NCBI GenBank assembly: GCA_030591745.1 | Contig: JAUVAM010000195.1 | Coordinates: 1-7,035, forward strand | Length of the DNA stretch: 7,035 nt | Source of the DNA: Deltaproteobacteria bacterium | GTDB taxonomy: Bacteria; Myxococcota; B64-G9 | Direction: 5' to 3' | Shown: piece after piece, positions 6,413 to 7,035 of the stretch | Numbering within the stretch: the stretch's first letter is position 1 | Layout: the number at the start of each line of letters is the position of its first letter | Program-made: the position numbers and the translations under genes | The notes under the pieces: generated by a model | Databases searched by the model: none | What the model was told of the DNA's origin: nothing | What the model saw: only the letters and a program-made list of their open reading frames with translations

Positions 6413-6439
6413 GAGTAAATTCTCCAGTCGCCGCATGTA

Positions 6440-6468
6440 TTGACCTGGACTCAAGCTGTCTCTATTCT
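6440..6468 (+). promoter_or_regulatory. Sigma-70-like promoter candidate for the cyclase gene
   Basis: TTGACC (6440-6445, 5 of 6) and TATTCT (6463-6468, 4 of 6) are separated by an ideal 17 nt. Transcription would start near 6475, giving a leader of about 20 nt that carries TAAGGAGG (6482-6489). This is the best-placed sigma-70-type site found in the intergenic regions. Confidence 0.55.
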
Positions 6469-6494
6469 GTCAGCCTGTCCCTAAGGAGGACGTC

Positions 6495-7035
6495 ATGGGC
6501 TATACGCTGAGAATTGGAACCAATGCATCGATGGATCGGCTCGAGAGCCTCATTAGCGAACGCCTCGAATCGGGAGCCGACAAGGTGGCCATCGACGCTC
6601 GCATTCAGGATCTCTTCGGGGAGCGCTGGGCCGTGATGTTCACCGACTTGTCCGGCTTTTCTCGCGGGGTTGCGGAATTCGGTATCGTGCATTTTTTGCA
6701 AGTGATTTTCGAATCTCTGCGCGTGCTCTCGCCTGTGATCGAAAGCCATGACGGCGTTTTGTTGAAGATGGAAGGCGACAGCATGCTGGTCATCTTCCGG
6801 CGACCCGCACGAGCCTTGGATTGCGCCTTGGATATGCAGCGGGCCTTGAAGGACTACAACAAGGACAAGGGCGGAGAAGAGCAGATCCTGCTCTGTCTCG
6901 GCCTGGGCTACGGCGACATGTTGCGCATCGGCGACACCGATGTCTTCGGTGCCGAGGTCAACGCGGCAAGCAAGCTGGGGGAGGACACGGCCGATCCCTG
7001 GGAAATCCTGGTGACCGATGATTTCAAGACGGCGC
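6495..7035 (+). CDS. Class III adenylate/guanylate cyclase-domain protein (N-terminal part; runs off the window)
   Basis: The frame is open from ATG 6495 to the window end, giving 180 codons. TAAGGAGG ends 5 nt before the ATG, a near-perfect ribosome binding site. After about 43 helix-prone residues comes a class III cyclase core. D51 (VMFTDLSGFS) and D95 (KMEGDSMLV) are the two metal-binding aspartates. K91 and D149 (TDVFG) match the Lys/Asp pair that selects adenine, and N156 (VNAASKL) matches the catalytic Asn. K160 occupies the place of the transition-state Arg (R1029 of mammalian adenylyl cyclase), the main departure. No signal peptide or membrane span precedes the domain. The likely product, if active, is cAMP. 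The domain sits at the N-terminus, whereas most class III cyclases carry it at the C-terminus, so an output or sensor domain may follow outside the window. It is transcribed away from the YfiR-TonB gene. Confidence 0.85.
   Translation, partial: MGYTLRIGTNASMDRLESLISERLESGADKVAIDARIQDLFGERWAVMFTDLSGFSRGVAEFGIVHFLQVIFESLRVLSPVIESHDGVLLKMEGDSMLVIFRRPARALDCALDMQRALKDYNKDKGGEEQILLCLGLGYGDMLRIGDTDVFGAEVNAASKLGEDTADPWEILVTDDFKTA

Larger units (their letters stand above)
6370..6494. repeat. Perfect 10-bp inverted repeat spanning the divergent intergenic region
   Basis: GACGTCCTCC at 6370-6379 is the exact reverse complement of GGAGGACGTC at 6485-6494, with 105 bp between. Each arm contains the palindrome GACGTC. 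The right arm includes the Shine-Dalgarno sequence of the cyclase gene and touches its ATG. The left arm lies just downstream of the candidate promoter for the minus-strand gene. It may be a paired operator, or a hairpin hiding the ribosome binding site in any transcript begun upstream of 6370; chance similarity of ribosome binding sites is also possible. Confidence 0.4.

Noticed and set aside
6407..6421. TGGCAAG start of a possible + strand sigma-54 promoter before the cyclase
   Set aside because: The position 10 nt after GG reads TT rather than GC, so the -12 element is missing.

Overview
The window reads as dense signal-transduction DNA from a deltaproteobacterial-type organism; Myxococcota or the related Bradymonadales are the best guess. 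The guess rests on protein families: a PilZ domain of the Myxococcus paralogous type (TIGR02266-like, ending in an FIRRRDPILYD-like tail), a receiver fused to DUF4388, a histidine kinase with two N-terminal receivers, and a Fis-type sigma-54 activator tail. The DNA is moderately GC-rich and purine-rich Shine-Dalgarno sequences precede most genes. I see no tRNA, rRNA, CRISPR array, insertion sequence or phage gene.

Left part (1-4869, + strand): one tightly packed operon. It runs: the last 31 codons of a probable Fis-type response regulator; a REC-REC-GAF-HisKA-HATPase hybrid kinase whose start overlaps the previous stop (TGATG); a REC-HD-GYP response regulator (probable c-di-GMP phosphodiesterase); a coiled-coil protein with a C-terminal PilZ domain (probable c-di-GMP receptor); and a REC-DUF4388 response regulator. 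Gaps are 11, 37 and 10 nt. The likely logic is that the kinase phosphorylates one or more of the receivers, the HD-GYP protein lowers c-di-GMP, the PilZ protein reads it, and the DUF4388 protein gives a second, protein-interaction output. No GGDEF cyclase is present in the window.

Middle part (4880-6348, - strand): a stand-alone, slightly degenerate receiver converges on the operon with only 10 nt between the stops. It is preceded by a good sigma-54 promoter candidate (TTGGAATGAGCCTTGCA on the minus strand). Upstream of it lies an exported protein joining a YfiR-like (DUF4154) domain to a TonB C-terminal domain. Known YfiR proteins restrain a diguanylate cyclase from the periplasm, so this gene may add an envelope input to the c-di-GMP theme.

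Right part (6349-7035): a divergent intergenic region of about 150 bp has a sigma-70-like promoter candidate in each direction and a perfect 10-bp inverted repeat. One arm of the repeat is the ribosome binding site of the rightmost gene. That gene encodes a class III nucleotide cyclase-like protein and runs off the window. It keeps both metal aspartates and the adenine-selecting Lys/Asp pair, but has Lys where the transition-state Arg normally sits.
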